Shown piece after piece: positions 53,387 through 61,410 of a DNA stretch of 64,000 bases. Positions within the stretch are counted from its first letter, which is position 1. The number at the start of each line of letters is the position of its first letter. The translations under genes and the position numbers were made by a program. The DNA is from Proluteimonas luteida (GTDB lineage Bacteria > Pseudomonadota > Gammaproteobacteria > Xanthomonadales > Xanthomonadaceae), in assembly GCF_021191695.1 (NCBI RefSeq), contig NZ_JAIWPT010000002.1, forward strand, positions 1 to 64,000, in the 5' to 3' direction. A model generated the notes under the pieces. The model saw only the letters and a list, made by a program, of their open reading frames with translations. It had not been told where the DNA came from and searched no databases.

Positions 53387-53540
53387 GCCGGCGGCAGCAT
53401 CGAGCCGCATCGTGCTGCCGTTGTTGGCCAGGCCGATCGGGACCGCGAGGCAGGCCGCATCGCCATAGGGAAGCAGCGTGGGCCTGCGTCTTCGTGCTTC
53501 GGAGGTTCCGCCGCTTCCCGGCATCGAAGTGAACCCGACC
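53387..53540 (+). pseudogene. Duplicated 3' fragment of the upstream histidine kinase gene
   Basis: This stretch repeats 52223-52408 (end of the kinase gene plus about 70 bases of its 3' flank) in the same orientation, with an internal loss of about 32 bases and scattered substitutions. Shared blocks include GCCGGCGGCAGCATCGAG, TTGGCCAGGCCGATCGGGAC and CGCTTCCCGGCATCGAAGTG. It has no start codon or domain and cannot be functional. The vapBC cassette lies between the two copies. Confidence 0.8.
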
Positions 53541-53747
53541 CCGCTCTTCGATTCCGCGTTCTTGCTGCCCCGCAAGCCGGTATTGCCGGCGATCCACGCA
53601 TGATGCCGTGATCCACGTCACACGAAACGGCAAGGTCACTTCCCGACGTGGCGCCCAGCGTCACAATCTGACCCAACTTCGCCGGTTTTCGCACGCGGAG
53701 TGTGACCGCGCCAGCAACAAGCGCCATCGAACACTGTCCAGCGGCAT

Positions 53748-53762
53748 TGGCACGGCTTGTGC
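53748..53762 (+). promoter_or_regulatory. Sigma-54 promoter of the pilin gene
   Basis: TGGCACGGCTTGTGC carries GG and GC exactly 10 bases apart, the -24/-12 signature, with a near-consensus TGGCACG. It lies 100 bases before the pilin ATG. PilR, encoded at 46226-47638, is the expected activator. The surrounding gap 53541-53862 shows no gene. Confidence 0.85.
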
Positions 53763-53862
53763 GTATTTCCCCCTGCACGTGCACCACGCACGGCTGCCCA
53801 CGGACCGGCACCAGCCAGCTCAGGGCACGTGATATCCATACCGACACCCTAGGGGAGACACC

Positions 53863-54330
53863 ATGAAGAAGATGCAGCAGGGCTTTACCCTGATCGAACT
53901 GATGATCGTCGTTGCGATCATCGCCATCCTGGCGGCGATTGCGATTCCGCAGTACCAGAAGTATGTGGCACGTGCGCAGGTCACTCGTGCAGTTGGCGAA
54001 TTGGGCGCGTTGAAGACCGCGGTGGAAGATGCGATGAACCGGGGGCAGGCCACGCTCACCCTGACCGAAGCGGGCTATACGGGTTCGAACATTTTCGGGC
54101 AGCCTCCCGCAGTGGGCGGCGACCCCGCAGCAGACGCCGTCACGCTGAACTATGCCGTCGCAACTGGCGTCGCCAGCATCGTTGGCAATCTGGAAGGGCA
54201 GGTGAACCCCCGCGTGAAAAGTGGGGTCGTGACTTGGGCTCGCTCCGCAGAGGGTAACTGGACCTGCTCGATCACCGGCGGCCAGATTGCAAACGACGGT
54301 TTGGCACCTTCGGGCTGCCCTGCCACCTGA
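53863..54330 (+). CDS. pilA: Type IV pilin, likely major subunit PilA
   Basis: Encodes 155 residues. A short leader MKKMQQG ends in Gly7, cleaved by PilD before Phe8; Glu12 is the conserved fifth residue of the mature pilin, followed by the hydrophobic spine [20 protein letters not shown]. The globular domain ends with a disulfide pair, Cys135 and Cys152 (17 residues apart), forming the D-region. The sigma-54 promoter upstream and the strong terminator downstream mark it as a monocistronic, highly expressed gene. A lower-GC, more mixed codon choice than the neighbours is apparent by eye. Confidence 0.93.
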   Translation: MKKMQQGFTLIELMIVVAIIAILAAIAIPQYQKYVARAQVTRAVGELGALKTAVEDAMNRGQATLTLTEAGYTGSNIFGQPPAVGGDPAADAVTLNYAVATGVASIVGNLEGQVNPRVKSGVVTWARSAEGNWTCSITGGQIANDGLAPSGCPAT

Positions 54331-54398
54331 TCACGGGTCAACGCGGTCAGGTTCTTTTTTACTGTCCGGGCCTGACGCCTTTATCCTAGGCTACACAC

Positions 54399-54427
54399 AG
54401 GAAACCCCGCTTCTGCGGGGTTTCCTG
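54399..54427 (+). terminator. Strong terminator after pilA
   Basis: A perfect 12-bp stem AGGAAACCCCGC / GCGGGGTTTCCT with loop TTCT lies 69 bases past the pilA stop. The U-rich part is within the stem. Confidence 0.8.
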
Positions 54428-54468
54428 CTCATGGATCACCGAGCATCGGTCATACGGGGAGACCGGTC

Positions 54469-54876
54469 ATGCGCTCCATCCGCGGGTTTACGCTACTCGA
54501 ACTGATGATCGTCGTCGCGATCCTCGCCATCCTGGCCGCCATCGCGCTGCCGGCGTACCAGGACTACGTGGTTAAAAGCCAGCTGACCGCTGCGCTGGCG
54601 GACATCAGCGGCGGTCGCAGCATGTACGAATCGAAGCTGATGGCCGAAGACATCACTAGCTTCGATCCCGAGGACATCGGTTTGTCGAGCGAGACGCCAC
54701 GCTGCGGCGAGATCAACCTCATCTCAGGCTTCACAGGCCATATCGAGTGCGTGGTTCGCGGCCACCCGATGATCAACGGCGCATGGATCCGGATCACCCG
54801 GGATGAGGCCGAGGGTTGGTCATGCTCGACCGAGGCGTCCATCCCTGCGCGGGTCAAACCACGTCACTGCTCCTGA
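54469..54876 (+). CDS. Second type IV pilin-like protein
   Basis: Encodes 135 residues. Leader MRSIRG, processing before Phe7, Glu11 at the conserved position, and the spine [20 protein letters not shown]. The C-terminal domain has four cysteines (79, 94, 119, 134), two possible disulfides, unlike the first pilin with one, and only the N-terminal helix is alike. It may be an alternative major pilin or a minor one. It lies behind the terminator of pilA with no sigma-54 element of its own seen, so its expression may come from read-through or an unrecognised promoter. ATG 54469 follows GGGGAGA. Confidence 0.88.
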   Translation: MRSIRGFTLLELMIVVAILAILAAIALPAYQDYVVKSQLTAALADISGGRSMYESKLMAEDITSFDPEDIGLSSETPRCGEINLISGFTGHIECVVRGHPMINGAWIRITRDEAEGWSCSTEASIPARVKPRHCS

Positions 54877-54930
54877 GGGAAGAAGGAATGTCAGGCACGA
54901 GCAATGGTGTGTCTTGATCGAGTTGCACAG

Positions 54931-54958
54931 GAAGCCCCGCCTTGGCGGGGTTTCTTTT
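54931..54958 (+). terminator. Terminator after the second pilin gene
   Basis: Stem GAAGCCCCGCC / GGCGGGGTTTC (one G-U pair) with loop TT, then TTTT: a classical rho-independent signal. Confidence 0.88.
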
Positions 54959-55032
54959 GGCTGCGAGAATGGCGTGAGGCCGTCCTCGCCCAGTGCGAAC
55001 GTCGCCTTCTCTGGACAAACGCCGTCGCGCTG

Positions 55033-55114
55033 GTCATTCCCGCGACGGCGGGAATCCAAGCGCGTCGATTCCGATACGTTGACGTCCGCGGATCCCCGCC
55101 TTCGCGGGGATGAC
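55033..55114. repeat. GTCATTCCCGCGA-type inverted repeat
   Basis: GTCATTCCCGCGACGGCGGG at 55033 faces its counterpart CCCCGCCTTCGCGGGGATGAC ending at 55114 (first 20 bases and last base). The rest of the 564-base gap 54877-55440 shows the preceding terminator, a run of nine C at 55124-55132 and no convincing gene. Confidence 0.75.
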
Positions 55115-55440
55115 GGCCGTGCGCCCCCCCCCTGGATATGTCCTGCCCAGATTACCGCCCGCACGCGCTGCGCTATCTCCTGCTCTGTCTCGACAGCAAT
55201 CGGGACTACGTGCGCGCCCTGCGCACCACGACAATGCCCCGCGACGCGCGACTTCGCCACCTGATGCGCCGGCCCCGCACATCGCCCGCGCGCGGGTGCA
55301 GATCAAGGGTGAACCTACCCCCTTTTCCCAACGCGATCCGCATCCGATGTGTCGTCGCGTCGGACCCTATCTTGGCCAGGGGCAATGGCAACAGGACGCG
55401 GTTGCAGTAAAGTTGCGCCATTCGACAGGGGACGCTTGGC

Positions 55441-57162
55441 ATGAACGCTGTTGCAGCCGCCAATCTGGTCGGCATTACCGGTATTGCGCGCCGCCTGGTG
55501 CTGGACGGCGCACTGGACGAGACCACCGCGCGCGAGGCGCTGGACAAGGCCACCGCGGCGCGCAAGCAGGTGGCCGGCTATCTGCGCGAACACAAGCTGG
55601 TCACCGCCGCGCAGCTGGCCGCAGCCAACTCGGTCGAGTTCGGCATGCCGCTGTTCGACCCCTCGGCGATGGACACCCAGTCCAGCGCAATCAAGCTGGT
55701 CAGCGAGGAGCTGCTGCAGAAGCATGCGGTGCTGCCTCTGATCAAACGCGGGCAGCGGCTGTTCGTCGGCACCTCCGACCCGACCAACACCCAGGCGCTG
55801 GACGAGATCAAGTTCCACACCAACCTGACAGTCGAGCCGATCCTCGTCGACGAGGACAGCATCCGACGCATGCAGGAGCTGTGGCTGCAGGCCTCCGACA
55901 GCTTCGGCGATGCCCTGGACGACAGCGACGGGCTGGATACGCTGGACGTGGGCGGCGACGAGGACGCCAGCAAGGCGGACAACGCGGCTGACAAGGACGA
56001 CACACCGATCGTCAAGTTCGTCAACAAGGTGCTGATCGACGCGATCAAGCGCGGTGCCTCGGACATCCACTTCGAACCCTACGAAACCGACTACCGGGTG
56101 CGGCTGCGCATCGACGGCATCCTGAAGCAAACGGCGAAGATGCCGGTCAAGCTGAACCAGCGCATCACCGCGCGCCTGAAGGTCATGGCGCAGCTGGACA
56201 TCGCCGAGAAGCGGGTGCCGCAGGACGGCCGCATCAAGCTGAACCTGTCGAAGACCAAGCAGATCGACTTCCGCGTCAGCACCCTGCCGACGCTGTTCGG
56301 CGAGAAGGTGGTACTGCGTATCCTCGACGGCAGCGCGGCCAAGCTGGGTATCGACAAGCTGGGCTACGAGCCGGCGCAGCAGAAGCTGTTCCTCGACGCG
56401 ATCCACAAGCCCTACGGCATGGTGCTGGTGACCGGCCCGACAGGCTCGGGCAAGACGGTGTCACTGTACACGGCGCTGGGCATCCTCAACGACGAGACCC
56501 GCAACATCTCCACCGCGGAAGACCCGGTGGAAATCCGCTTGCCCGGCGTCAACCAGGTGCAGCAGAACACCAAGCGCGGCATGACATTCGCCGCGGCGCT
56601 GCGCTCGTTCCTGCGCCAGGACCCGGACATCATCATGGTCGGCGAGATCCGCGACCTGGAAACGGCCGAGATCGCCATCAAGGCCGCGCAGACCGGCCAC
56701 ATGGTGCTGTCGACGCTGCACACCAACGACGCACCGCAGACCATCGCCCGCCTGATGAACATGGGCATTGCGCCGTACAACATCACCAGTTCGGTGACGC
56801 TGGTCATCGCCCAGCGCCTGGCGCGGCGGCTGTGCCAGAAGTGCCGCAAGCCCGTGGAACTGCCCGACCATGCCCTGCTGACCGAGGGCTTCACCGAGGA
56901 ACAGGTGCGGGAAGGCTTCACCCTATACGAGGCCGCCGGTTGCGACGATTGCACCAACGGCTACAAGGGGCGCGTGGGCGTGTACCAGGTGATGCCGATG
57001 AGCGAGGAGATCCAGGCCATCGTGCTGGAAGGCGGCAACGCCATGCAGATTGCCGAGGTGGCGGAGAAGGCCGGCATCCACGACCTGCGCAAGTCGGCGC
57101 TGGAGAAGGTGCGGCAGGGGCTGACCAGCCTGGCGGAAGTGAACCGGGTGACGACGGACTGA
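55441..57162 (+). CDS. pilB: Type IV pilus extension ATPase PilB
   Basis: Encodes 573 residues. N-terminal MshEN-like domain (GITGIARRLVLDGALDETTA), then the secretion-ATPase core: Arg fingers around RLRIDGILKQ, Walker A VTGPTGSGKTVSLY near 330, Asp box, Walker B DPDIIMVGEIRD and the His box TGHMVLSTLHTNDA. A zinc site is formed by CQKC near 465 and CDDC near 501. PilB powers pilin addition at the base of the machine. AGGGGA lies eight bases before ATG 55441. Confidence 0.97.
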   Translation: MNAVAAANLVGITGIARRLVLDGALDETTAREALDKATAARKQVAGYLREHKLVTAAQLAAANSVEFGMPLFDPSAMDTQSSAIKLVSEELLQKHAVLPLIKRGQRLFVGTSDPTNTQALDEIKFHTNLTVEPILVDEDSIRRMQELWLQASDSFGDALDDSDGLDTLDVGGDEDASKADNAADKDDTPIVKFVNKVLIDAIKRGASDIHFEPYETDYRVRLRIDGILKQTAKMPVKLNQRITARLKVMAQLDIAEKRVPQDGRIKLNLSKTKQIDFRVSTLPTLFGEKVVLRILDGSAAKLGIDKLGYEPAQQKLFLDAIHKPYGMVLVTGPTGSGKTVSLYTALGILNDETRNISTAEDPVEIRLPGVNQVQQNTKRGMTFAAALRSFLRQDPDIIMVGEIRDLETAEIAIKAAQTGHMVLSTLHTNDAPQTIARLMNMGIAPYNITSSVTLVIAQRLARRLCQKCRKPVELPDHALLTEGFTEEQVREGFTLYEAAGCDDCTNGYKGRVGVYQVMPMSEEIQAIVLEGGNAMQIAEVAEKAGIHDLRKSALEKVRQGLTSLAEVNRVTTD

Positions 57163-57168
57163 GGGGAG

Positions 57169-57210
57169 CGCCCTCACCCGTGAAGGGCGCAATGCCCGCA
57201 GGCGGGAGAG
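57169..57210. repeat. Palindromic repeat between pilB and pilC
   Basis: CGCCCTCACCCGTGAAGGGCG followed by GCCCGCAGGCGGGAGAG (first 20 bases shown as CGCCCTCACCCGTGAAGGGC) is an inverse-orientation copy of the unit found in the array at 61411-62160. It lies in the 211-base pilB-pilC gap. Confidence 0.7.
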
Positions 57211-57373
57211 GTGTTGATTCCAGCGGCCCGACTGGATTCCGGGCAGGCGCCAGGCGCGAACTGCGTCACAGCCTGCAACGGGGGCGGCCGGGACCTGACA
57301 CTTTTGCCGCCAACCCGCTACCATGCGGCGATCCGCCCGGTTTGGGGAAGTCGGGCCTTGGGGGAATACCAGC

Positions 57374-58654
57374 ATGTCGATCACACGTAGCGCCGCCAGG
57401 AAATCCATCCCGCGCAAGGGACCCGCGCCCGCCGCCCGTGCCGGCGTAACCCTGGACATCTTCGTCTGGGAAGGCACCGACAAGCGCGGCGTCAAGATGA
57501 AGGGCGAACAGCAGGCCAAGAACGCCAACATGCTGCGCGCCGAACTGCGCCGGCAGGGCATCCAGCCGGGCGTGGTGAAGGTCAAGTCCAAGCCGCTGTT
57601 CGGCAGCGCGGGCGCGACCATCACACCCAAGGACATCGCGGTGTTCAGCCGCCAGATCGCGACAATGATCAAGTCGGGCGTGCCGATCGTGCAGGCGCTG
57701 GAGATCATCGGCAGCGGCCACAAGAATCCCCGCATGGCCACGATGGTCAACTCGATGCGGCTCGACATCGAGGGCGGGTCTTCGATCAATGAGGCGCTGG
57801 CCAAGCACCCGGTGCAGTTCGACGAGCTGTACCGCAACCTGGTGCAGGCTGGCGAGTCGGCCGGCGTGCTGGAGACGGTGCTCGACACCATCGCCACCTA
57901 CAAGGAAAACACTGAGACCCTGAAGGGCAAGATCAAGAAAGCCCTGTTCTACCCGGCGATGACCATTGCGGTGGCGATGATCGTCAGCGCGATCCTGCTG
58001 GTGTTCGTGGTGCCGCAGTTCGAGGAGGTTTTTAGGGGCTTCGGCGCTGACCTGCCTGCATTCACCCAGATCATCGTCTCCGCCTCACGCTTCATGGTCA
58101 GCTGGTGGTATGTGATCCTGATCGCGGTGGTTGCAGGCATCTTCGGCACGATCTTCCTGTTCAAGCGATCACCCCGCTTCCAGCATTTCGTCGACCGCAT
58201 GATCCTGAAGATTCCGGTCGTCGGCCAGATCATGCACAACGCCGCGGTTGCGCGTTTCGCGCGCACGCTTGCAACCACATTCAAGGCCGGCGTGCCGCTG
58301 GTCGAGGCGCTGGACTCGGTAGCGGGCGCCACCGGCAACACCGTCTACGAGCAGGCCGTCAACCGAATACGCGACGACGTCTCGGTCGGCTACCAGGTCA
58401 ACATGGCGATGAAGCAAGTCAACCTGTTCCCGCACATGGTGGTGCAGATGACCGCCATCGGCGAGGAGGCCGGCGCGCTGGACACGATGCTGTTCAAGGT
58501 GGCCGAGTTCTACGAGCAGGAAGTCAATAACGCGGTCGACGCACTGGCCAGCCTGATCGAGCCGATGATCATGGTGTTCATCGGCATCATCGTCGGCGGC
58601 CTGGTCATCGGCATGTACCTGCCGATCTTCAAGCTTGCATCGGTCGTCGGCTGA
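57374..58654 (+). CDS. pilC: Type IV pilus platform protein PilC
   Basis: Encodes 426 residues: a cytoplasmic N-terminus (FVWEGTDKRGVKMKGEQQAK) and two T2SSF domains, each with FSRQIATMIKSGVPIVQALE / FARTLATTFKAGVPLVEALD, separated by transmembrane helices (AMTIAVAMIVSAILLVFVVP; VILIAVVAGIFGTIFLF) and a last helix MVFIGIIVGGLVIGMYLPIF. PilC is the inner-membrane platform rotated by PilB. ATG 57374 has GGGGGAA upstream; the open frame extends to 57323 but homologues start here. pilD begins four bases past its stop. Confidence 0.97.
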   Translation: MSITRSAARKSIPRKGPAPAARAGVTLDIFVWEGTDKRGVKMKGEQQAKNANMLRAELRRQGIQPGVVKVKSKPLFGSAGATITPKDIAVFSRQIATMIKSGVPIVQALEIIGSGHKNPRMATMVNSMRLDIEGGSSINEALAKHPVQFDELYRNLVQAGESAGVLETVLDTIATYKENTETLKGKIKKALFYPAMTIAVAMIVSAILLVFVVPQFEEVFRGFGADLPAFTQIIVSASRFMVSWWYVILIAVVAGIFGTIFLFKRSPRFQHFVDRMILKIPVVGQIMHNAAVARFARTLATTFKAGVPLVEALDSVAGATGNTVYEQAVNRIRDDVSVGYQVNMAMKQVNLFPHMVVQMTAIGEEAGALDTMLFKVAEFYEQEVNNAVDALASLIEPMIMVFIGIIVGGLVIGMYLPIFKLASVVG

Positions 58655-58657
58655 CGG

Positions 58658-59518
58658 ATGGCGTTCCTCGACCAGAACCCCGCACTCGGCTTCCCCCTCG
58701 CCGCCGGCTTCGGCCTGCTGGTCGGCAGCTTCCTGAATGTCGTGATCCTGCGCCTGCCCAGGCGCATGGAGTGGCAGTGGAAGCGCGACAGCCGCGAGAT
58801 CCTCGGCGAACCTGAACTCTACGACCCGCCGCCGCCGGGCATCGTCGTCGAGCGTTCACACTGCCCGCACTGCGGGCACCAGCTGTCGTGGTACGAGAAC
58901 ATCCCGGTGCTGAGCTGGCTGGCGCTGCGCGGCAGGTGCCGCAGCTGCAAGGCGCCGATCTCGATCCAGTACCCGGCGGTCGAGCTGCTGACGATGCTGC
59001 TGTTCGTCGCCTGCGTGTGGCGCTTCGGCTTCGGCTGGCAGGGCTTCGGCGCGCTGGTGCTGACGGGCTTTCTGATCGCGCTGTCGGGCATCGACCTGCG
59101 CACCCAGCTGCTGCCCGACTCGTTGACGCTGCCGTTGATGTGGCTGGGGCTGATCGCCAGCCTCGACAACCTGTACATGCCGGCCAAGCCGGCGCTGCTG
59201 GGCGCGATCGTCGGCTACGCAAGCCTGTGGTCGGTCTGGTGGCTGTTCAAGCAGGCGACCGGCAAGGAGGGCATGGGCCACGGCGACTTCAAGCTGCTGG
59301 CGGCGCTGGGCGCCTGGTGCGGCCTCAACGGCTTGTTGCCGATCATCCTGCTGTCGGCGGTGACCGGTGCGGTGATCGGCTCGATCTGGCTGGCGGTCAA
59401 GGGCCGCGACCGGGCGACGCCGATCCCGTTCGGCCCGTACCTGGCGATCGCCGGCTGGATCACCTTCATGTGGGGGCACGACCTGACCGCAGCCTACCTG
59501 CGCTTCGCAGGCCTGTAG
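58658..59518 (+). CDS. pilD: Prepilin peptidase / N-methyltransferase PilD
   Basis: Encodes 286 residues. A cytoplasmic zinc-type loop with two CxxC pairs (HCPHCGHQLSWYENIPVLSW near 68 and RCRSCKAPIS near 94) is followed by about seven helices with the catalytic aspartates in SGIDLRTQLLPD near 146 and GMGHGDFKLLAALG near 210. PilD cleaves the leader of the pilins and methylates the new N-terminal Phe. It follows pilC by three bases, so they are cotranscribed. The stop lies inside a palindromic repeat. Confidence 0.97.
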   Translation: MAFLDQNPALGFPLAAGFGLLVGSFLNVVILRLPRRMEWQWKRDSREILGEPELYDPPPPGIVVERSHCPHCGHQLSWYENIPVLSWLALRGRCRSCKAPISIQYPAVELLTMLLFVACVWRFGFGWQGFGALVLTGFLIALSGIDLRTQLLPDSLTLPLMWLGLIASLDNLYMPAKPALLGAIVGYASLWSVWWLFKQATGKEGMGHGDFKLLAALGAWCGLNGLLPIILLSAVTGAVIGSIWLAVKGRDRATPIPFGPYLAIAGWITFMWGHDLTAAYLRFAGL

Positions 59519-59580
59519 GGCGGGTCTCGACCCGCCAAGGCAGGCCAGGCAAGCAACGGCGGGTCGAGACCCGTCCCACA
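59518..59580. repeat. Inverted pair of GGCGGGTCTCGACCCGCC repeats after pilD
   Basis: GGGCGGGTCTCGACCCGCC at 59518 and GGCGGGTCGAGACCCGTCC at about 59558 face each other in the gap to coaE. Confidence 0.85.
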
Positions 59581-59626
59581 GGAAGAATCGTCACCCCCTG
59601 ACTCGTCATCGGCCCGGGCTTCCCCC

Positions 59627-60238
59627 ATGAGCGATCTGATCATCGGCCTGACCGGCGGCGTGGCTTCGGGCAAGACCGCGGCCACGCAGGCATTCGAGAG
59701 GCGCGGCGTGTCCGTCGCCGATGCCGACCTGGCGGCGCGCACGGCGGTGGCACCGGGCAGCGAAGGCCTAGCCGAGGTCGTCGCGGCCTTCGGCCCGGGC
59801 GTGCTGGCCGCCGACGGCAATCTGGACCGGCCGGCGATGCGGCAACGCATCTTCATCGATCCGGATGCGCGCATGCGGCTGGAGGCCATCATCCATCCGC
59901 GCGTGCGCACCGCGCTGCGGGCCGCCTGCGAGGCGGCGCCGGGACCTTACTGCATCGCCGCGATCCCGTTGCTGGCCGAAGGCGGCCGCGCCGCCTATCC
60001 GTGGATCGCGCGGGTGCTGGTGGTGGACGTGCCGGTGGAACTGCAACTGGCCCGGCTGCTGCACCGCGACGGCATCGACGCCGCGCTGGCGCAGGGCATG
60101 ATCGACGCCCAGGCCGGCCGCGGCGAGCGGCTGGCGATCGCCGACGACGTGATCGTCAACGACGGCACGCTGGAGGCGCTGGACGCGCAGGTGGCGGCGC
60201 TGAACGGCCTGTACCGGGGGTTGGCGCTGGCGGATTGA
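59627..60238 (+). CDS. coaE: Dephospho-CoA kinase
   Basis: Encodes 203 residues. P-loop IGLTGGVASGKTAATQAF at residues 6-23, the acceptor-site DADLAARTAV, the LID region IFIDPDARMRLEAIIHPRVR and PLLAEGGRAAYPWIARVLVV. It phosphorylates dephospho-CoA, the last step of CoA synthesis. The pilD-coaE order is conserved in gammaproteobacteria. Confidence 0.95.
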   Translation: MSDLIIGLTGGVASGKTAATQAFERRGVSVADADLAARTAVAPGSEGLAEVVAAFGPGVLAADGNLDRPAMRQRIFIDPDARMRLEAIIHPRVRTALRAACEAAPGPYCIAAIPLLAEGGRAAYPWIARVLVVDVPVELQLARLLHRDGIDAALAQGMIDAQAGRGERLAIADDVIVNDGTLEALDAQVAALNGLYRGLALAD

Positions 60239-60278
60239 CCGGGCCGGCCCATGGCCTGCCAAACGCCGCAAATGCCAT

Positions 60279-60345
60279 AGGGCGGGTCTCGACCCGCCAC
60301 ACGCATCCACGGCTGCGCAAACATCGGGTCGGGACCCGCGCCCTA
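60279..60345. repeat. Inverted repeat pair overlapping the end of the mutT-like gene
   Basis: AGGGCGGGTCTCGACCCGCC at 60279 and CGGGTCGGGACCCGCGCCCTA at 60325-60345 (last base A) face each other. The final CTA is the reverse complement of the TAG stop of the minus-strand gene, so the repeat supplies the stop codon. Confidence 0.8.
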
Positions 60346-61287
60346 CCCGCCCCACAGGCTGCGGATCGCGGCGATGCCCTGCGCGCCATGGGCGCGGGCT
60401 TCGGGGATGTCGGCGGGGCCGAGCCCGCCGATCGCGTAGATGGGAAGCGCGCTGCGCTCGCGCAGTGCGGAGAACGCGTCCCAACCGATCCCGGGCTGGC
60501 CCGGGTGGCTGGCGGTCTCGCGCACAGGGCCAAGCAGGACGAAGTCGCAGCCCAGGGTTTCCGCCTGCTGGAGTTCGTCGGCGTCGTGGCAGGAGGCGGC
60601 CAGCAGTGTGTCGGTATCGACCGGGCGCGATGCCTGCGCGCGCAGCGCGGCCGAGCTCAGGTGCAGGCCGACACCCGCCGGGCGGGCGATGTCCGCAGGG
60701 CCGTTGAACAGCAACTGGGCCTGGTGGTGGCGGCAACGCGCGGCGGCGGCGGCGAGCAGGGCCTGCTGTCGCGCGGGCTCGATGCCGGGCATGCGGAACT
60801 GGACGCGGCGGATGCCGCGCGCGAGCGATACGTCGAGGCCGCGCAGCCAGGCGGCATCGTCGTCGCCCGGGAGCGGCGTGACGAGGCAGGCGTCGGGCTG
60901 GCGCAGCGCGGCGACGACGGGCAGGTCGGCCGGCGGCATCGAATAGCGCGACAGGCTGTCGGGTGCGACCCAGGTCAATGCCTGCCCTTCCCGTCCCCGG
61001 GGCGTGCCCTGCCAGGCGACGATGCCGCGGACGTCGAGACGCAGGCGCTTGTGCCGGTAGGCCTGCGGCACGGTGATCAGCGGCGCGCCGACGGTCACGG
61101 CGATGCCCAGTTCCTCGTCGAGTTCACGGGCCAGGGCCTGTTCCGGGGACTCGCCCTGTTCGCGCTTGCCGCCAGGGAATTCCCACAGGCCGGCCATGTC
61201 CTGGCTGGGGGTGCGCCGCGACAGCAGGATGCGGCCGCGTTTGTCGGTGATGACACCGGCGACGACTTCGATCACGCGCTCGCTCAT
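60343..61287 (-). CDS. mutT: Nudix 8-oxo-dGTP diphosphatase (MutT) fused to a thiamine-phosphate-synthase-like domain
   Basis: Encodes 314 residues. Residues 1-130 are MutT: VIEVVAGVITDKRGRILLSR, WEFPGGKREQGESPEQALAR with ELDEELG (Nudix box, near 35-57). Residues about 140-314 are a TIM-barrel domain like ThiE/TenI (QFRMPG, LLFNGPADIARPAGVGLHLS, DFVLLGPVRETASHPGQPGI, IYAIGGLGPADIPEARAHGA). This two-domain protein is well known in gammaproteobacteria beside secA. MutT cleanses oxidised dGTP; the second domain keeps phosphate-binding loops but its activity is unproven. Start 61287 (MSERVIEVVAG). The stop lies in a palindromic repeat. Confidence 0.92.
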   Translation of the reverse strand: MSERVIEVVAGVITDKRGRILLSRRTPSQDMAGLWEFPGGKREQGESPEQALARELDEELGIAVTVGAPLITVPQAYRHKRLRLDVRGIVAWQGTPRGREGQALTWVAPDSLSRYSMPPADLPVVAALRQPDACLVTPLPGDDDAAWLRGLDVSLARGIRRVQFRMPGIEPARQQALLAAAAARCRHHQAQLLFNGPADIARPAGVGLHLSSAALRAQASRPVDTDTLLAASCHDADELQQAETLGCDFVLLGPVRETASHPGQPGIGWDAFSALRERSALPIYAIGGLGPADIPEARAHGAQGIAAIRSLWGG

Positions 61288-61410
61288 TCCCACGCCTTTG
61301 GCGGATTGCAGACCGAGGTTAGGGATCCGGCACCGGTTTGCCAACATGGCGCGGCTGTTTGTGGACAGGCGGATGGCGGCTTGGTCGGGGGGCAGTCCCG
61401 CCCTCTCGCC

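Noticed and set aside
54150..54341. Antisense open frame in pilA
   Set aside because: Lies wholly within a certain pilin gene and has no features of its own.
55124..55132. Run of nine C as a phase-variation tract
   Set aside because: It is not within or just upstream of a gene whose frame or promoter it could switch; pilB starts 300 bases away.
55138..55410. Plus-strand open frame of 90 codons before pilB
   Set aside because: No Shine-Dalgarno, no family resemblance, and Arg/Pro-rich composition late in the frame. Left as non-coding, though the first 30 residues are not absurd as protein.
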